A DNA stretch of 64,000 nt from Pirellulales bacterium (GTDB lineage Bacteria; Planctomycetota; Planctomycetia; Pirellulales; Lacipirellulaceae). Location: assembly GCA_022841705.1 (NCBI GenBank), contig JALHQZ010000003.1, positions 1-64,000 of the forward strand. Reading direction: 5' to 3'. Below, one piece after another: positions 27,342-36,652 of this stretch (positions are counted from its first letter, which is position 1; each line of letters begins with the position of its first letter). The position numbers and the translations under genes are program-made. The notes under the pieces were generated by a model. It had not been told where the DNA came from, did no database searches, and was given only the letters and a program-made list of their open reading frames with translations.

Positions 27342-28496
27342 TTACGTTGCTGCGGCGGCCCGGGTCGCTTGCAGCTCGTTCCGACTCGCCCACAGCGCAA
27401 TGTCCTGCCGATTGATGGCGGCCGCCATCAGATCGGGAAACAGGTCGGGGGTGCAAGCGAACGACGGGGCGCCGAGCGCGGACAGCTTGGCGGCCAAGTT
27501 ATGGTCGTAGCTGGGCGCTCCTTCATCACTAAGCGCTAGCAGCGTGATGAAGGTTACTCCGGAAGCGATCAGCGACGCGGCGCGCTTGAGGAGCTCGGAT
27601 TCGACCCCCCCTTCGTAGAGATCGCTGATCAGTACGAAGATGGTTTCCGTCGGTGATTGGACCAAACTCTGGCAGTACCCCACGGCGCGATTGATGTCCG
27701 TTCCGCCGCCGAGTTGCGTGGAGAAAAGGACCTCCACGGGATCGTGCAGCTCATCCGTCAAATCGACCACTGCGGTGTCGAAGACCACGAGCTTGGTCTT
27801 AATGGCGGGGATCGAAGCCATCACCGCCGCCAGCACGCCGGAATAGACGACCGAAGCGGCCATTGAACCCGACTGGTCTACGCAGAGAATCACTTGCCGC
27901 AGCGCGGATCGCTTCCGCCCGTAGCCGATGCGGGTGTGCGGAATCACCGTTTGATACTCGGGCAGATAGTGCTGCAAGTTGGCCCGGATGGTGCGCGGCC
28001 AGTCGATTTCATTGTGTTTCGGCCGGCGATTGCGGCTGGCGCGGTTGAGCGCGCCGGAGATCGCTTGCTGGAGTGGTGCGGCAAGTTTACGCAGCAGCTC
28101 TTCGACAACTTTGGCGACCACATGTCGGGCGGTCTCCTTGGTTTTGTTCGAGAGCGCTCCACGCAGCGACAGGAGCGTGGCGATGAGATGCACATCCGGC
28201 TCCACCGCTTCGAGCATTTCGGGTTCGGTGAGCAGCTGGGTCAGGTTGAGCCGCTCGAGCGCATCGCGCTGCATCACCTGCACGACCGACTTGGGGAAGA
28301 ACTTGCGAATATCACCCAGCCAGCGGGGAATGCTCGGCGCCGAGGGGCCGAGGCCGGCGGAGCGCGGCGAATCGTAGAGCGCGGCGAGGGCGCCGTCCAT
28401 CGCAGCGTCTTGGCTTTCGAGGTTCGCGCTGAGAGCATGGGCCTGTTCGCCAAGAATCAGGCGCCACCGGCGGCGGGTTTCAGATTCGGGATTCAT
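27342..28496 (-). CDS. VWA-domain protein of a MoxR-type cassette
   Basis: The ATG at 28496 gives 384 residues, 13 nt after the DUF5682 stop; an upstream start at 28532 would overlap it. A helical N-terminal half is followed by a von Willebrand A domain (about 200-370) with an intact MIDAS motif DQSGSM (207-212) and GGGTDINRAV and ISDLYEGG for the other metal contacts. VWA proteins of this kind work with MoxR AAA+ ATPases as metal-dependent adaptors. It is the last gene of the SWIM - DUF5691 - MoxR - DUF5682 - VWA set, which recurs together in many bacteria. Confidence 0.85.
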   Translation of the reverse strand: MNPESETRRRWRLILGEQAHALSANLESQDAAMDGALAALYDSPRSAGLGPSAPSIPRWLGDIRKFFPKSVVQVMQRDALERLNLTQLLTEPEMLEAVEPDVHLIATLLSLRGALSNKTKETARHVVAKVVEELLRKLAAPLQQAISGALNRASRNRRPKHNEIDWPRTIRANLQHYLPEYQTVIPHTRIGYGRKRSALRQVILCVDQSGSMAASVVYSGVLAAVMASIPAIKTKLVVFDTAVVDLTDELHDPVEVLFSTQLGGGTDINRAVGYCQSLVQSPTETIFVLISDLYEGGVESELLKRAASLIASGVTFITLLALSDEGAPSYDHNLAAKLSALGAPSFACTPDLFPDLMAAAINRQDIALWASRNELQATRAAAAT

Positions 28497-28509
28497 GTTG
28501 CTGCTTGAT

Positions 28510-30786
28510 TCACTGAATCGGGGGGTGTCCAAGGAGTTTCGCGATCTGCGGCAACACGCGTTGAGCGCGCTGGTGGTTGAAGCGAATTGAGCTAGACTCC
28601 GTGCTCAAGGCCGAAGCTCCGCCGCCGCCGCGCTGCACCAGTTCGCCCAGGTTGCGGCGTTCGGCCGGGGCGAACGTTGAGAAGGTCCGCCGCAACAGCG
28701 GCAAGGTTTCGACGAACGCCTCGGCCGACAGGCCCGCGACCCAGCCGCTGACGATGCTCCAAAGCTTCTGGTCGTGCAGCAGCATCATGCCCGAACCGGT
28801 GAGGAAACCTTCCACCCACGCCGCTGCCGCCGACCGCGGCGCCGCCGGAGAGAGCGCCAGTTGCACCCAGCGAGCCACCTCAGCTGCGTCCACCCGCTGG
28901 GCGGCGTGCAACAGGTTGGCGGCGCGGCCCTGCAACAAGGGATGGGTGGCGTCGCGCTCCACCAGCGCCGTGAGGGCGGCGAACCACGCTTCCAGAAATG
29001 ACTCGACCGAAAGCGACTGCAGCGCGGGGTGGGCGTGATCGAGTTGCAGCAGCATCGCAGCGGCCGAATCATCGCTCAGCGATTGACACGCGCCGGGTAG
29101 CCCGATGGCGATCCGCTCTACCAACCCGGTGACAATATGTAAGACCAGCTCGGCATCAGTTTGGCGAACGTTGCCGTACCTCGCTGCGCGGGCGAGGGCT
29201 GGAACGGCGGCGAGCAGTTGGAGCACGTCACAATTCGTCGCGGCGCGGTCTTGAATCGCCGCGGTAAGCCATTCGACTCCCCGCGGCAAGTTGGCGAGCA
29301 GTGCGTGATCGAGCAGTAGAGTGAGCTCCGCTAAGCTCTCGGCGTTCTTAGCAAGGTCGGCCGTGCGACCCTCAGCTGCCGCCGCGACGGTGTTGCCAAA
29401 ACGTGAGGCTTCGATCAGCTTGACCGCGAACTCGGGTTCCCATTCGGTTTGCCAGAATTCGTGGAACGTTCCCTTGGCTCCGTGCGACCGCGGCGCCGTG
29501 GTGCCCCACGGAACATTCAGCAGATTGAGGCGATGGAGCAGTTGACTTCGCTCCAGGTCCATCGGCTTGCGAAGATCGAAGTCATGCTTCTTGACCTGAG
29601 CTTGGGCGGGGAAGCGGAGTCGTTTTTGCTCGGCCGCCAAGTCGCGCTGCAGCGGAGCGAGCGGGGCATCTTCGGGAATGGCGCCCAGCTTCTCGCCAAT
29701 CACCAGTCGTCGGCGGATCACGGCCATCGGCGCCGGCTCGCCACCGCAGACGATGGCGAGTGCAGCCTCGTCCAGCTCTTCGAGTCCGGGCTGCGGGCGA
29801 TTTCGCATTGCCGCCAAGGTCTCCGCCAATCGCACGGCTTCAATCACGTGAGCGGACGAAGTGTCAAGCTCGCGCTCCCGCATCAAGCGGGCGACTCGGA
29901 TCATCCACTGCGTGCCGACTTGCTCCTCACACTTCCAAATCAACTCGTACCAAGCGGGGGAGACCACCCCAGCGCCGTAGCCTGATCCGAACGAAAGGCG
30001 ATCGTAAGTCCACGGGCACCACGCGGCTTCGGTCTTTACCTTTGGCAAACCCGCGAGGACCGCATTGTCTTGCGCAACAGAAGGAAAGCGGCTCGGTGTG
30101 AGCGCCGGCGCATGCCACGCGCCGCAGACGACCGCGATCCGCTGAAAGTTGTCCTTCAGCGCCGCGCGGATGCGGCTCCGCATGTGGGCTTCCCGGCGCT
30201 CCTCCCGCGGGTCATCGCTGGGCGGCAACTCGGTGCGGAGCGCGGTCATCGCTTCGTGAATCGCAGTGAAGACATCAATTGAGCGAGCCTCTCGACTTTC
30301 AACGAGCCAATCCCACCATCGCTCACCATCGCTAAAACCAGCGGCTTCGGCCAGAAGTCCCAGTGGATCTCGCCGCGACAGATCGCGATCCGCCAGTTGC
30401 TTGTCGGGCGCCACCTCGTCATTCGTGTCCACATCGGTCGCGAGCTGCTCCGGCTGTTCGTCCACAAGTTGCCGTGACTGCGGCAAATCGATGAACTGGG
30501 TGGGGATTTCGCGTGAGAGTCCATAACGGAGCGCTCGCCACTCTGGAGAAAACTCGGCGAACGGAAAGAAAGCGGCCCGCTGCGGCTCGTCGGGACGATA
30601 AACCAAGAGGGCAACGGGGGGCTGCATCTGTTCGTGCAGAATCTGCGCGAGCACCGGCTCGGCATCGGGCGGGCCTTCGATCAGCACGCAGTCCGGCGCG
30701 AGCGATTCGAGCGCATGCTCGAGGCTGCGCGCCGAGCCTGGCCCGTGGTGCCGAATGCCGAAGATGTGAACCCGGTCGTCTGCCAT
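28510..30786 (-). CDS. DUF5682 family protein
   Basis: A 758-residue protein opening with VHIFGIRHHGPGSARSLEHALES and IEGPPDAEP, the signature of DUF5682. That N-terminal domain (about 1-240, with VVCGAWHAPAL) resembles the TraB/ChaN/EreA-like fold with conserved His residues. The rest is long helical repeats. The family is found beside MoxR ATPases and VWA proteins but has no proven biochemistry. The ATG at 30786 is 18 nt after the MoxR stop, inside one tight operon. It may be the enzymatic or effector part of the cassette; that is inference. Confidence 0.85.
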   Translation of the reverse strand: MADDRVHIFGIRHHGPGSARSLEHALESLAPDCVLIEGPPDAEPVLAQILHEQMQPPVALLVYRPDEPQRAAFFPFAEFSPEWRALRYGLSREIPTQFIDLPQSRQLVDEQPEQLATDVDTNDEVAPDKQLADRDLSRRDPLGLLAEAAGFSDGERWWDWLVESREARSIDVFTAIHEAMTALRTELPPSDDPREERREAHMRSRIRAALKDNFQRIAVVCGAWHAPALTPSRFPSVAQDNAVLAGLPKVKTEAAWCPWTYDRLSFGSGYGAGVVSPAWYELIWKCEEQVGTQWMIRVARLMRERELDTSSAHVIEAVRLAETLAAMRNRPQPGLEELDEAALAIVCGGEPAPMAVIRRRLVIGEKLGAIPEDAPLAPLQRDLAAEQKRLRFPAQAQVKKHDFDLRKPMDLERSQLLHRLNLLNVPWGTTAPRSHGAKGTFHEFWQTEWEPEFAVKLIEASRFGNTVAAAAEGRTADLAKNAESLAELTLLLDHALLANLPRGVEWLTAAIQDRAATNCDVLQLLAAVPALARAARYGNVRQTDAELVLHIVTGLVERIAIGLPGACQSLSDDSAAAMLLQLDHAHPALQSLSVESFLEAWFAALTALVERDATHPLLQGRAANLLHAAQRVDAAEVARWVQLALSPAAPRSAAAAWVEGFLTGSGMMLLHDQKLWSIVSGWVAGLSAEAFVETLPLLRRTFSTFAPAERRNLGELVQRGGGGASALSTESSSIRFNHQRAQRVLPQIAKLLGHPPIQ

Positions 30787-30804
30787 CGAACTCTCAAAAA
30801 CGTG

Positions 30805-31950
30805 CTACATGGTATCGCGGCAGGCGCGGTACAGCGGCTTCCAGTCGGCGCGTTCCTTGACCACCGTCTCCAAATATTCTTTCCACACCAGCGCATCTTG
30901 CACGGGGTCTTTCACAATCGCGCCGGTAAGACTCGACGCGATGTCCCCCGCCTTAAGTTGACCATCGCCGAAGTGGGCCGCTAGCGTGCGGCCGCTGGTG
31001 ACCACGCTGATCACTTCGGCTGTCGAAAGCGTGCCGCTGGAACTTTTGAGTTTCGTCTTGCCATCTTCCGTTTTGCCTTCGCGCAGTTCACGAAAGATGG
31101 TCACGATGCGCCGGATTTCATCGATCGCAGGCACATCGCCCGGCAGTTCGAGCGCTCGACCCAGCGCGGTGACACGCTGCTGGACGATCGTCGCCTCTTC
31201 TTCTACCGACGCCGGCGATGGCAGCACCACGGTGTTGAACCGCCGCTTGAGCGCGCTCGAAAGCTCGTTCACCCCTTTGTCGCGATTGTTGGCGGTGGCA
31301 ATCACATTAAAACCTTTGGCGGCCTGGGCTTCCTCGCTAAGTTCTGGGATGGGGAGCGTCTTTTCCGACAGGATGGTGATGAGCGTATCCTGCACATCGG
31401 CGGGGATGCGCGTGAGCTCTTCCACCCGAGCGATTTGCCCTTGCTGCATCGCGCGCATCACCGGCGAGGGGACCAGGGCGTCGCGCGACGGGCCTTTCGC
31501 CAGCAAGAGCGCGTAGTTCCAGCCATAGCGGATTGCTTCTTCGGCCGTGCCGGCGGTTCCCTGCACCAGCAGCGTGGAGTCCCCGCAAATTGCGGCGGCC
31601 AGGTGTTCACTGACCCACGTCTTCGCCGTGCCAGGCACACCTAACAAGAGGAGCGCCCGATCGGTCGCCAGCGTGGCGATCGCGATCTCGATCAGCCGGC
31701 GATTGCCGATGTACTTGGGCGTGATGACGGCGCCGCTGTCGAGCTTGCCACCCAGTAAATAGGTCGCAACGGCCCAGGGCGAAAGTTTCCAGTTCGGTGG
31801 CCGCTGGCGGTCATCAACCTCCGCCAGCGCGGATAGTTCGGCGGCGTACTGGGTTTCGGCATGTTGCCGCTGGACGGTGACCGTCGGTTCCATAGCGGGG
31901 GCAGCTTTGGCTTTCACGATTAAACTCCAGTTCAAGGAGAGGGGGATCAT
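30805..31950 (-). CDS. MoxR-type AAA+ ATPase
   Basis: The ATG at 31950 (2 nt after the DUF5691 stop) gives 381 residues; an ATG at 31893 is a shorter option. The AAA+ core shows Walker A GVPGTAKT (about 104-111), ARVEELTRIPADVQDTLITILSEKT around Walker B and sensor I FNVIATANNRDKGVNEL. ALKRRFNTVVLP gives the arginine finger region. The C-terminus has KDPVQDALVWKEYLE. MoxR ATPases remodel partner proteins, often with a VWA co-factor, which is encoded two genes downstream. The N-terminal extension from 32046 belongs to the overlap with DUF5691. Confidence 0.9.
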   Translation of the reverse strand: MIPLSLNWSLIVKAKAAPAMEPTVTVQRQHAETQYAAELSALAEVDDRQRPPNWKLSPWAVATYLLGGKLDSGAVITPKYIGNRRLIEIAIATLATDRALLLLGVPGTAKTWVSEHLAAAICGDSTLLVQGTAGTAEEAIRYGWNYALLLAKGPSRDALVPSPVMRAMQQGQIARVEELTRIPADVQDTLITILSEKTLPIPELSEEAQAAKGFNVIATANNRDKGVNELSSALKRRFNTVVLPSPASVEEEATIVQQRVTALGRALELPGDVPAIDEIRRIVTIFRELREGKTEDGKTKLKSSSGTLSTAEVISVVTSGRTLAAHFGDGQLKAGDIASSLTGAIVKDPVQDALVWKEYLETVVKERADWKPLYRACRDTM

Positions 31951-31952
31951 TG

Positions 31953-33575
31953 TTAAGTCGAAGGCGCGAGCTCGGCCCGCATTTCGCCACGCATCCGCAC
32001 GGTGCTTACAAGTTCTTGCACGTTTTCCGTCAACTTGGCCGACCAATCGGCTTGGGGCGTCGAGAACCGTTCCGCCAGTTCCTGTGCGACGTTGGGCGAG
32101 ACGTGGTAGGGAACCACTTCGGTGAGCAAGTGACGGAGCGTGTAATCGTAAGCCGCCTCTTTAGTGAGCCGCGTGGCGAGATGTTCGACGATCGTCCGCG
32201 AAGTTGGTTCATCCCACGGAAAGTCGAGCGCCTGAATCACGGTATCGCTGCGCGCGAACTGCGTTGCCCGCTTGGATGCCTCTAAGACTCGCACGGCGAG
32301 CGCTTGAGCCGCGTTCGGAGCGAGGCAGCCGATGAGGGGTGCGATCGACTCCAGACGATAGTGTTCGTTAAGTGGATCGTTCTTCTTGAGTGTCGCCAAA
32401 CTGACACTCGTCAGCAGCGCCTCCGCCCACAAGGCGTTTTGTTCTCGACAGGCGGCTTCTTTCCAGCCCATGACAAGCGGCAACGCCCAATCGCTACTGA
32501 GCGCTGCCGATAGCCAAGTTTCAGGCTCACGGTATTGGCTCGTCCAGTATTGGAGCGGCGTGAGCGCAACCATCTGGCTCAGGAGCGCCGCCCCGGCGCC
32601 AAGGCCCCCTTTCGCTTTTGCTTCTAAGCTATCACGCGTCATTGCGTCATCAGCTTTCTCGGGGAGCGTAACGGCGAGCGTCGCGGGCTTCTTACGCACG
32701 AGTCTCGTCGCGGCTTGATAACTCACATGCGTCGCCAGCCGCTGCGTCATCCGCTGCCCGAGGGCCGAGTTGGGGATGCGGGCCAGCAGTTCCGCCGCTG
32801 CGATGCGGACTTGCCGTGAGCGGTCATCCAGCCGCGATTCCAACCACGGTTCATCGGCGGGAGAAAGGCCGTGACGAAACTGCTCAACCATCGCCGCCCG
32901 GTCCGCCGCTGATTCGTTGGACCAAGTGCTTTCGACAAGCGCGGAGGCTTTCGTCGGATCGCTCCTTCGCAGGCACCCTAGCGCCGCCAAGCGTTCAGCG
33001 AGTGAACCGTGGTCCCAGTCTTGTTCGGGAGCGGAGTCATCGCCGCCCACAAAGAGAGCGCTCCACTCCGGATTCTGCTGGGCGAGCCATCTGCCGCGTC
33101 CGCCGACGCCGACCAGAATCGCCGCACGTAATGTCGCGTCTTTAGTTTGGTGCGCAAGTGCGAGCAGCAGCGGCACGCATTCGGGCGGTGCGAACCAACC
33201 CCCTTGCATCGCGACGGTAAGCCATTCCAAGAGCAGCTTCAGCCGATCACTCGCCAGAATCGTGACGAGATGCCGGCCGGCGAGCGGAGGGCAGAATCGA
33301 TTTTCGTTCGGCGCTGGCGCCAACCGTGAACCTGCGTATGGTTCCCCCAATCGCCCGGCCAGCTGATAGATCGCCAGCGCGGAAAGTTCTTCCAGAAATG
33401 TCTCGGCTAGATCGCCACGATTCGGAGTGGCGAGCGACAACCAAGGCACACCGCTGCCGAACGCGGGCGCTGCGCGATCGATCCCTAGCATCGCGGCGCT
33501 GACCAATTGCTTCCACCGCTCCTGGGGGGCGGGCGCGAACGAAGCCACCGAGGCGACGACAGACTGGGACATCAT
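31953..33575 (-). CDS. DUF5691 family HEAT-like protein
   Basis: A 540-residue protein of DUF5691. The N-terminus APQERWKQLVSAAMLGIDR is typical of the family. Most of the chain is paired helices (ERLAALGCLRRSDPTKASALV, WLESRLDDRSRQVRIAAAELLARIPNS), suggesting an armadillo/HEAT-type scaffold. It overlaps the SWIM gene by 4 nt (ATGA). In this cassette the SWIM and DUF5691 genes always seem adjacent, so the two proteins probably bind each other. The role is otherwise unknown. Confidence 0.85.
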   Translation of the reverse strand: MMSQSVVASVASFAPAPQERWKQLVSAAMLGIDRAAPAFGSGVPWLSLATPNRGDLAETFLEELSALAIYQLAGRLGEPYAGSRLAPAPNENRFCPPLAGRHLVTILASDRLKLLLEWLTVAMQGGWFAPPECVPLLLALAHQTKDATLRAAILVGVGGRGRWLAQQNPEWSALFVGGDDSAPEQDWDHGSLAERLAALGCLRRSDPTKASALVESTWSNESAADRAAMVEQFRHGLSPADEPWLESRLDDRSRQVRIAAAELLARIPNSALGQRMTQRLATHVSYQAATRLVRKKPATLAVTLPEKADDAMTRDSLEAKAKGGLGAGAALLSQMVALTPLQYWTSQYREPETWLSAALSSDWALPLVMGWKEAACREQNALWAEALLTSVSLATLKKNDPLNEHYRLESIAPLIGCLAPNAAQALAVRVLEASKRATQFARSDTVIQALDFPWDEPTSRTIVEHLATRLTKEAAYDYTLRHLLTEVVPYHVSPNVAQELAERFSTPQADWSAKLTENVQELVSTVRMRGEMRAELAPST

Positions 33576-34945
33576 GCGGCTCCGATCGGTGCTCTGACGC
33601 CGTCACGCGCGCAGGCATGATATCCGTTTGCAACCAGAGCGCCGAATGGCTGAAAACTCTCGCCGTTCCACAAGCCCACGCAGTCGAACGGTTCGCCGCC
33701 GCTTACCGCCAGCAGTGTCCAGCCAGCGGTAAAGTTATCAGCGATCGGCAGAACTTCATCCTGCGAATCGACAAGTCCCCAGCGAGGTGGGTCACCCCGC
33801 TCAGTGGACAACGGCTGCATAGTCACTCCGGTCAGCGCAACAGGCCACGCTTCGCTCCACGGATTCAGCGCAAGCCCCTGGGAGAAATCATCGAGCAGCG
33901 CATCGATGGTCGTCAGTCCCGGCACTTGCGTGAGTGTTTGCGACGACTGCGATTGCTTCACGATCGCGCGGAGCGGCGCCGCGCTCGGGTAGTAGCACAA
34001 CTCGGCTTCGATGGTGGTTCCCACGATTAGCGGGCAGTCCACCGCCGCGCCGAGCGCTGAGAAGTTGAGCAACAGCGCCGCCCGGCCATCCTCCAGCCGC
34101 AAGAGCCAGTTGTGCTGCACGGTGAGGCGATCCTCCTCACGCGTTTGCTGCGCAACGACGCACCAGACGCCCCCCACCGGTTCGCTGGCCAGCACTTCGT
34201 CCCGGATCGTGTTCCAACCGACGAGGGTCCGCAGGTCCGCTTGAACTTCCGATGGCAAGTCAGCTAGGCGGCGATAACCTTGCGTCACCAAGTGCAGCCG
34301 AGCGACACGGCTTAAAAATCGGCTCTGCCAGTTCGGTCCCACGCCGGCCAGTTCACCCAGCTCGCGCACCAGCCGTGCAAGTCCCGGAGCCTGGGCATCG
34401 ACGAGTCGCGCAGCTAGTTGATCGAACTGCGAACCAAGCTGCGAAGTGGCCGCCGCTAACCCTTGCCGCAGCAAGTCGTACAGGAAGCGATCCAGTTCCA
34501 CGAGTCCTGCTTCAATTTTGTGCTCGCGCTGGGCAGTCCGCTTGGCCTGCGCGGCGGGATCAACGGGCTTCGTCGCCTGCGCTTCGGCTTTTTTCTCGCG
34601 CTGCTCGGCGCGCTTGGTCCGCTCGGCCAGCCATTCCGCAACCCAGTCGGGCGGCGCCATTGAGGGAAGTTTGGTGGGCTGCTCAACATAAATAAGCATC
34701 AGCCCCAGCGCATGTTTGCACGGAAACTTGCGGCTGGGACAACTGCACTTGAAGACCGGCCCGCCGAGATCCACCCGCACTTGGTACGGCTTCTGCCCGC
34801 TTCCTTGGACTTCGCCCCACAGCACCGTGTCCTGCGCACCAAGTCCGGTCCATTTCCCTGGCCCGGCTTGCCCTCGACCCGCTTTCGCCGAAGCGGCATC
34901 AGGCGCTAGTCCGAGCACCAGGTCCGTAGTCCAAGGGTTCGGCAT
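33572..34945 (-). CDS. SWIM zinc-finger protein of the MoxR cassette
   Basis: A 457-residue protein with an N-terminal SWIM motif CSCPSRKFPCKH (CxCx6CxH, residues 67-78), preceded by YQVRVDLGGPVFK as in the family. A charged Lys/Glu/Ala helix (about 95-145) and a mostly helical then beta body follow. SWIM fingers are thought to bind DNA or proteins. It starts 62 nt after the retron RT stop, so it may be read through from the retron transcript. Unlike the retron's WHSWIM protein, the SWIM here is at the N-terminus, so the two are not simple copies. Confidence 0.85.
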   Translation of the reverse strand: MPNPWTTDLVLGLAPDAASAKAGRGQAGPGKWTGLGAQDTVLWGEVQGSGQKPYQVRVDLGGPVFKCSCPSRKFPCKHALGLMLIYVEQPTKLPSMAPPDWVAEWLAERTKRAEQREKKAEAQATKPVDPAAQAKRTAQREHKIEAGLVELDRFLYDLLRQGLAAATSQLGSQFDQLAARLVDAQAPGLARLVRELGELAGVGPNWQSRFLSRVARLHLVTQGYRRLADLPSEVQADLRTLVGWNTIRDEVLASEPVGGVWCVVAQQTREEDRLTVQHNWLLRLEDGRAALLLNFSALGAAVDCPLIVGTTIEAELCYYPSAAPLRAIVKQSQSSQTLTQVPGLTTIDALLDDFSQGLALNPWSEAWPVALTGVTMQPLSTERGDPPRWGLVDSQDEVLPIADNFTAGWTLLAVSGGEPFDCVGLWNGESFQPFGALVANGYHACARDGVRAPIGAA

Positions 34946-35008
34946 AGAGAATCGAACTCCATCTCAAAGTGATTTCCGCATAAACTAGTCCGGCCGCTCG
35001 CTGAAAGT

Positions 35009-36616
35009 CTACACTTGCAGTGAGCTCAGTTCCTCTTGCAAGCGGGCTCCCTGGGGTTCGTTAACCATCCGCACATAGGCAACCATCCCCTGAAGCCACG
35101 CCGCAAAATTGGGATGGTGCTGACGATTCTGTGCTGCGAGTCCCGTCCGCTTCGCATTGTGCAGAATTGCGCGCAATTCCCGCACCGTCGCACGATGCAC
35201 TCCGACGCGGTGGTTCACCACCAAGCCGGTCACGGTTTGGCAGGCGCTCTGCTTCTGGACCCGCGTCTTCTGCGGGTTGAGCAAGAAACCTTCATCTTGC
35301 ACGATGTGTCGCACTCGGGCGAGCACATACCCGATTTTGTCACCGAGCGGCTGGGCGGCTGAGAAGGTGAGGTCGTCGGCGTAACGCGTGTAGGATAGCC
35401 CGAGCTTGTGACTAAGCGCTTGAAGTCGGCGGTCGAGCCGCCAAGCGAGCAAATTCGAGAGCGCGGGACTGGTGCAAGCGCCTTGCGGGAGCACGCGCTG
35501 CCCCGTCGCCACCCACAGTTCGCGACCCGCGTAATTCACTCGCTGCCGCGGGGACTCGGTGACGATCAGCGCGAGAATCGTCGCCACGGCGCCCGAGTAG
35601 CCTACCGAGCGGAAGAAGCCTTCGACGCGCGCAAAAGTAATCGATGGAAAAAAATCCTTCAAATCACAATTGATCACCACCGCGCAGCCCGCATGCGCGG
35701 CGGCGTTCGTGACGATGCTGTGGCCGGCGACGAATCCGTGTGCGGCTTGGTGGACAGGGATGCGGGCCACGATGTGTTCAAGAATCCAGCGCTGAGCGCT
35801 CCGCAGCTTGCGATGGGGCGAAGCGAGCACCCGCACGCCGCCGCTTTTTTTCGGGGCCGTGAATTGCACATAGTGAACGCTGGCGGCGGCTTCGGAGTGG
35901 AACGCCAACCAGCGCAGCGTTTTGATGTCGAGCCCCATCGCTCGGGCCAGTTCTTGCGGCGTCGAGAGCATCGGCAAGCCGTGCAGCTCCAGCTTCTCGG
36001 CGTTCGACTCGCGCTGGCTAAGCCCGCGCGATACGCCGCGGCCCAGAAAGATGATGTCGGTTCGCTTTCGCTCGGCGATTGCTTCGGCGCGCAGCCGCTT
36101 GCGCTCCGCGGCGGCGACTTTCTTCTCCGCCTTCCGGCGGGCCCGTTCTTGTTGGCTGCGCGCAACCGCCTGTTGGGCGCGGTCGGCGGCATGCGCGAGG
36201 TCCGGTCGCACGCGGTCCATTTCGGCGCCGACGGCGTGGATTTCGGCGAGCTCTTCGGGCGTGGTGAGGCCTTCGCTCACCATCAGCCGATCGATGAGCA
36301 CTGTGCGTGGATCGCTGGTCGGCGGGATGAGATCACGGCGCCCGAACCACGGCGAAGCCCAAGTCGGGCGCCCGAGCGCTTTCGCTTCCCGCGACGCTTC
36401 CGCATCGCTCAGTGGGGCGAACTGCGCTACCTCAAGTCCTTCGAGCGTGCGGGACTCGGACCGTGGCGACGGCGTGGCCGAACGCGCTGTGTTCCCCGAT
36501 TGAAATGGTGGCGGAAGGGGTCGAGACGGAATCGGCGCAGGTTGGCGGCGCGGCGCCTCTCGGCGGGGTGGCTTTTGGCCACCGAAGAGGTTCGACATCC
36601 AATCAAACAGCCCCAT
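35009..36616 (-). CDS. Retron reverse transcriptase with long N-terminal extension
   Basis: A 535-residue RT. The RT core (about 245-475) has DLKDFFPSI (318-326), LPQGACTSPALSN, the YADD active site (412-415), and the two retron hallmarks NAAAH (304-308, region X) and VTG (462-464, region Y). Residues 1-190 are an extension unlike short retron RTs: a Pro/Arg-rich start, then an Ala/Arg/Lys/Glu helix (135-188). The retron RNA lies immediately upstream, and the WHSWIM and ARM genes precede that. This gene set matches what is described as type XIII retrons. The RT would copy the msd RNA into branched multicopy DNA and hold it in a complex with the two partner proteins. The ATG is at 36616. Confidence 0.92.
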   Translation of the reverse strand: MGLFDWMSNLFGGQKPPRREAPRRQPAPIPSRPLPPPFQSGNTARSATPSPRSESRTLEGLEVAQFAPLSDAEASREAKALGRPTWASPWFGRRDLIPPTSDPRTVLIDRLMVSEGLTTPEELAEIHAVGAEMDRVRPDLAHAADRAQQAVARSQQERARRKAEKKVAAAERKRLRAEAIAERKRTDIIFLGRGVSRGLSQRESNAEKLELHGLPMLSTPQELARAMGLDIKTLRWLAFHSEAAASVHYVQFTAPKKSGGVRVLASPHRKLRSAQRWILEHIVARIPVHQAAHGFVAGHSIVTNAAAHAGCAVVINCDLKDFFPSITFARVEGFFRSVGYSGAVATILALIVTESPRQRVNYAGRELWVATGQRVLPQGACTSPALSNLLAWRLDRRLQALSHKLGLSYTRYADDLTFSAAQPLGDKIGYVLARVRHIVQDEGFLLNPQKTRVQKQSACQTVTGLVVNHRVGVHRATVRELRAILHNAKRTGLAAQNRQHHPNFAAWLQGMVAYVRMVNEPQGARLQEELSSLQV

Positions 36617-36652
36617 CGTTCAGGCTCGCAAAGAAGACAACGAAACCAAATA

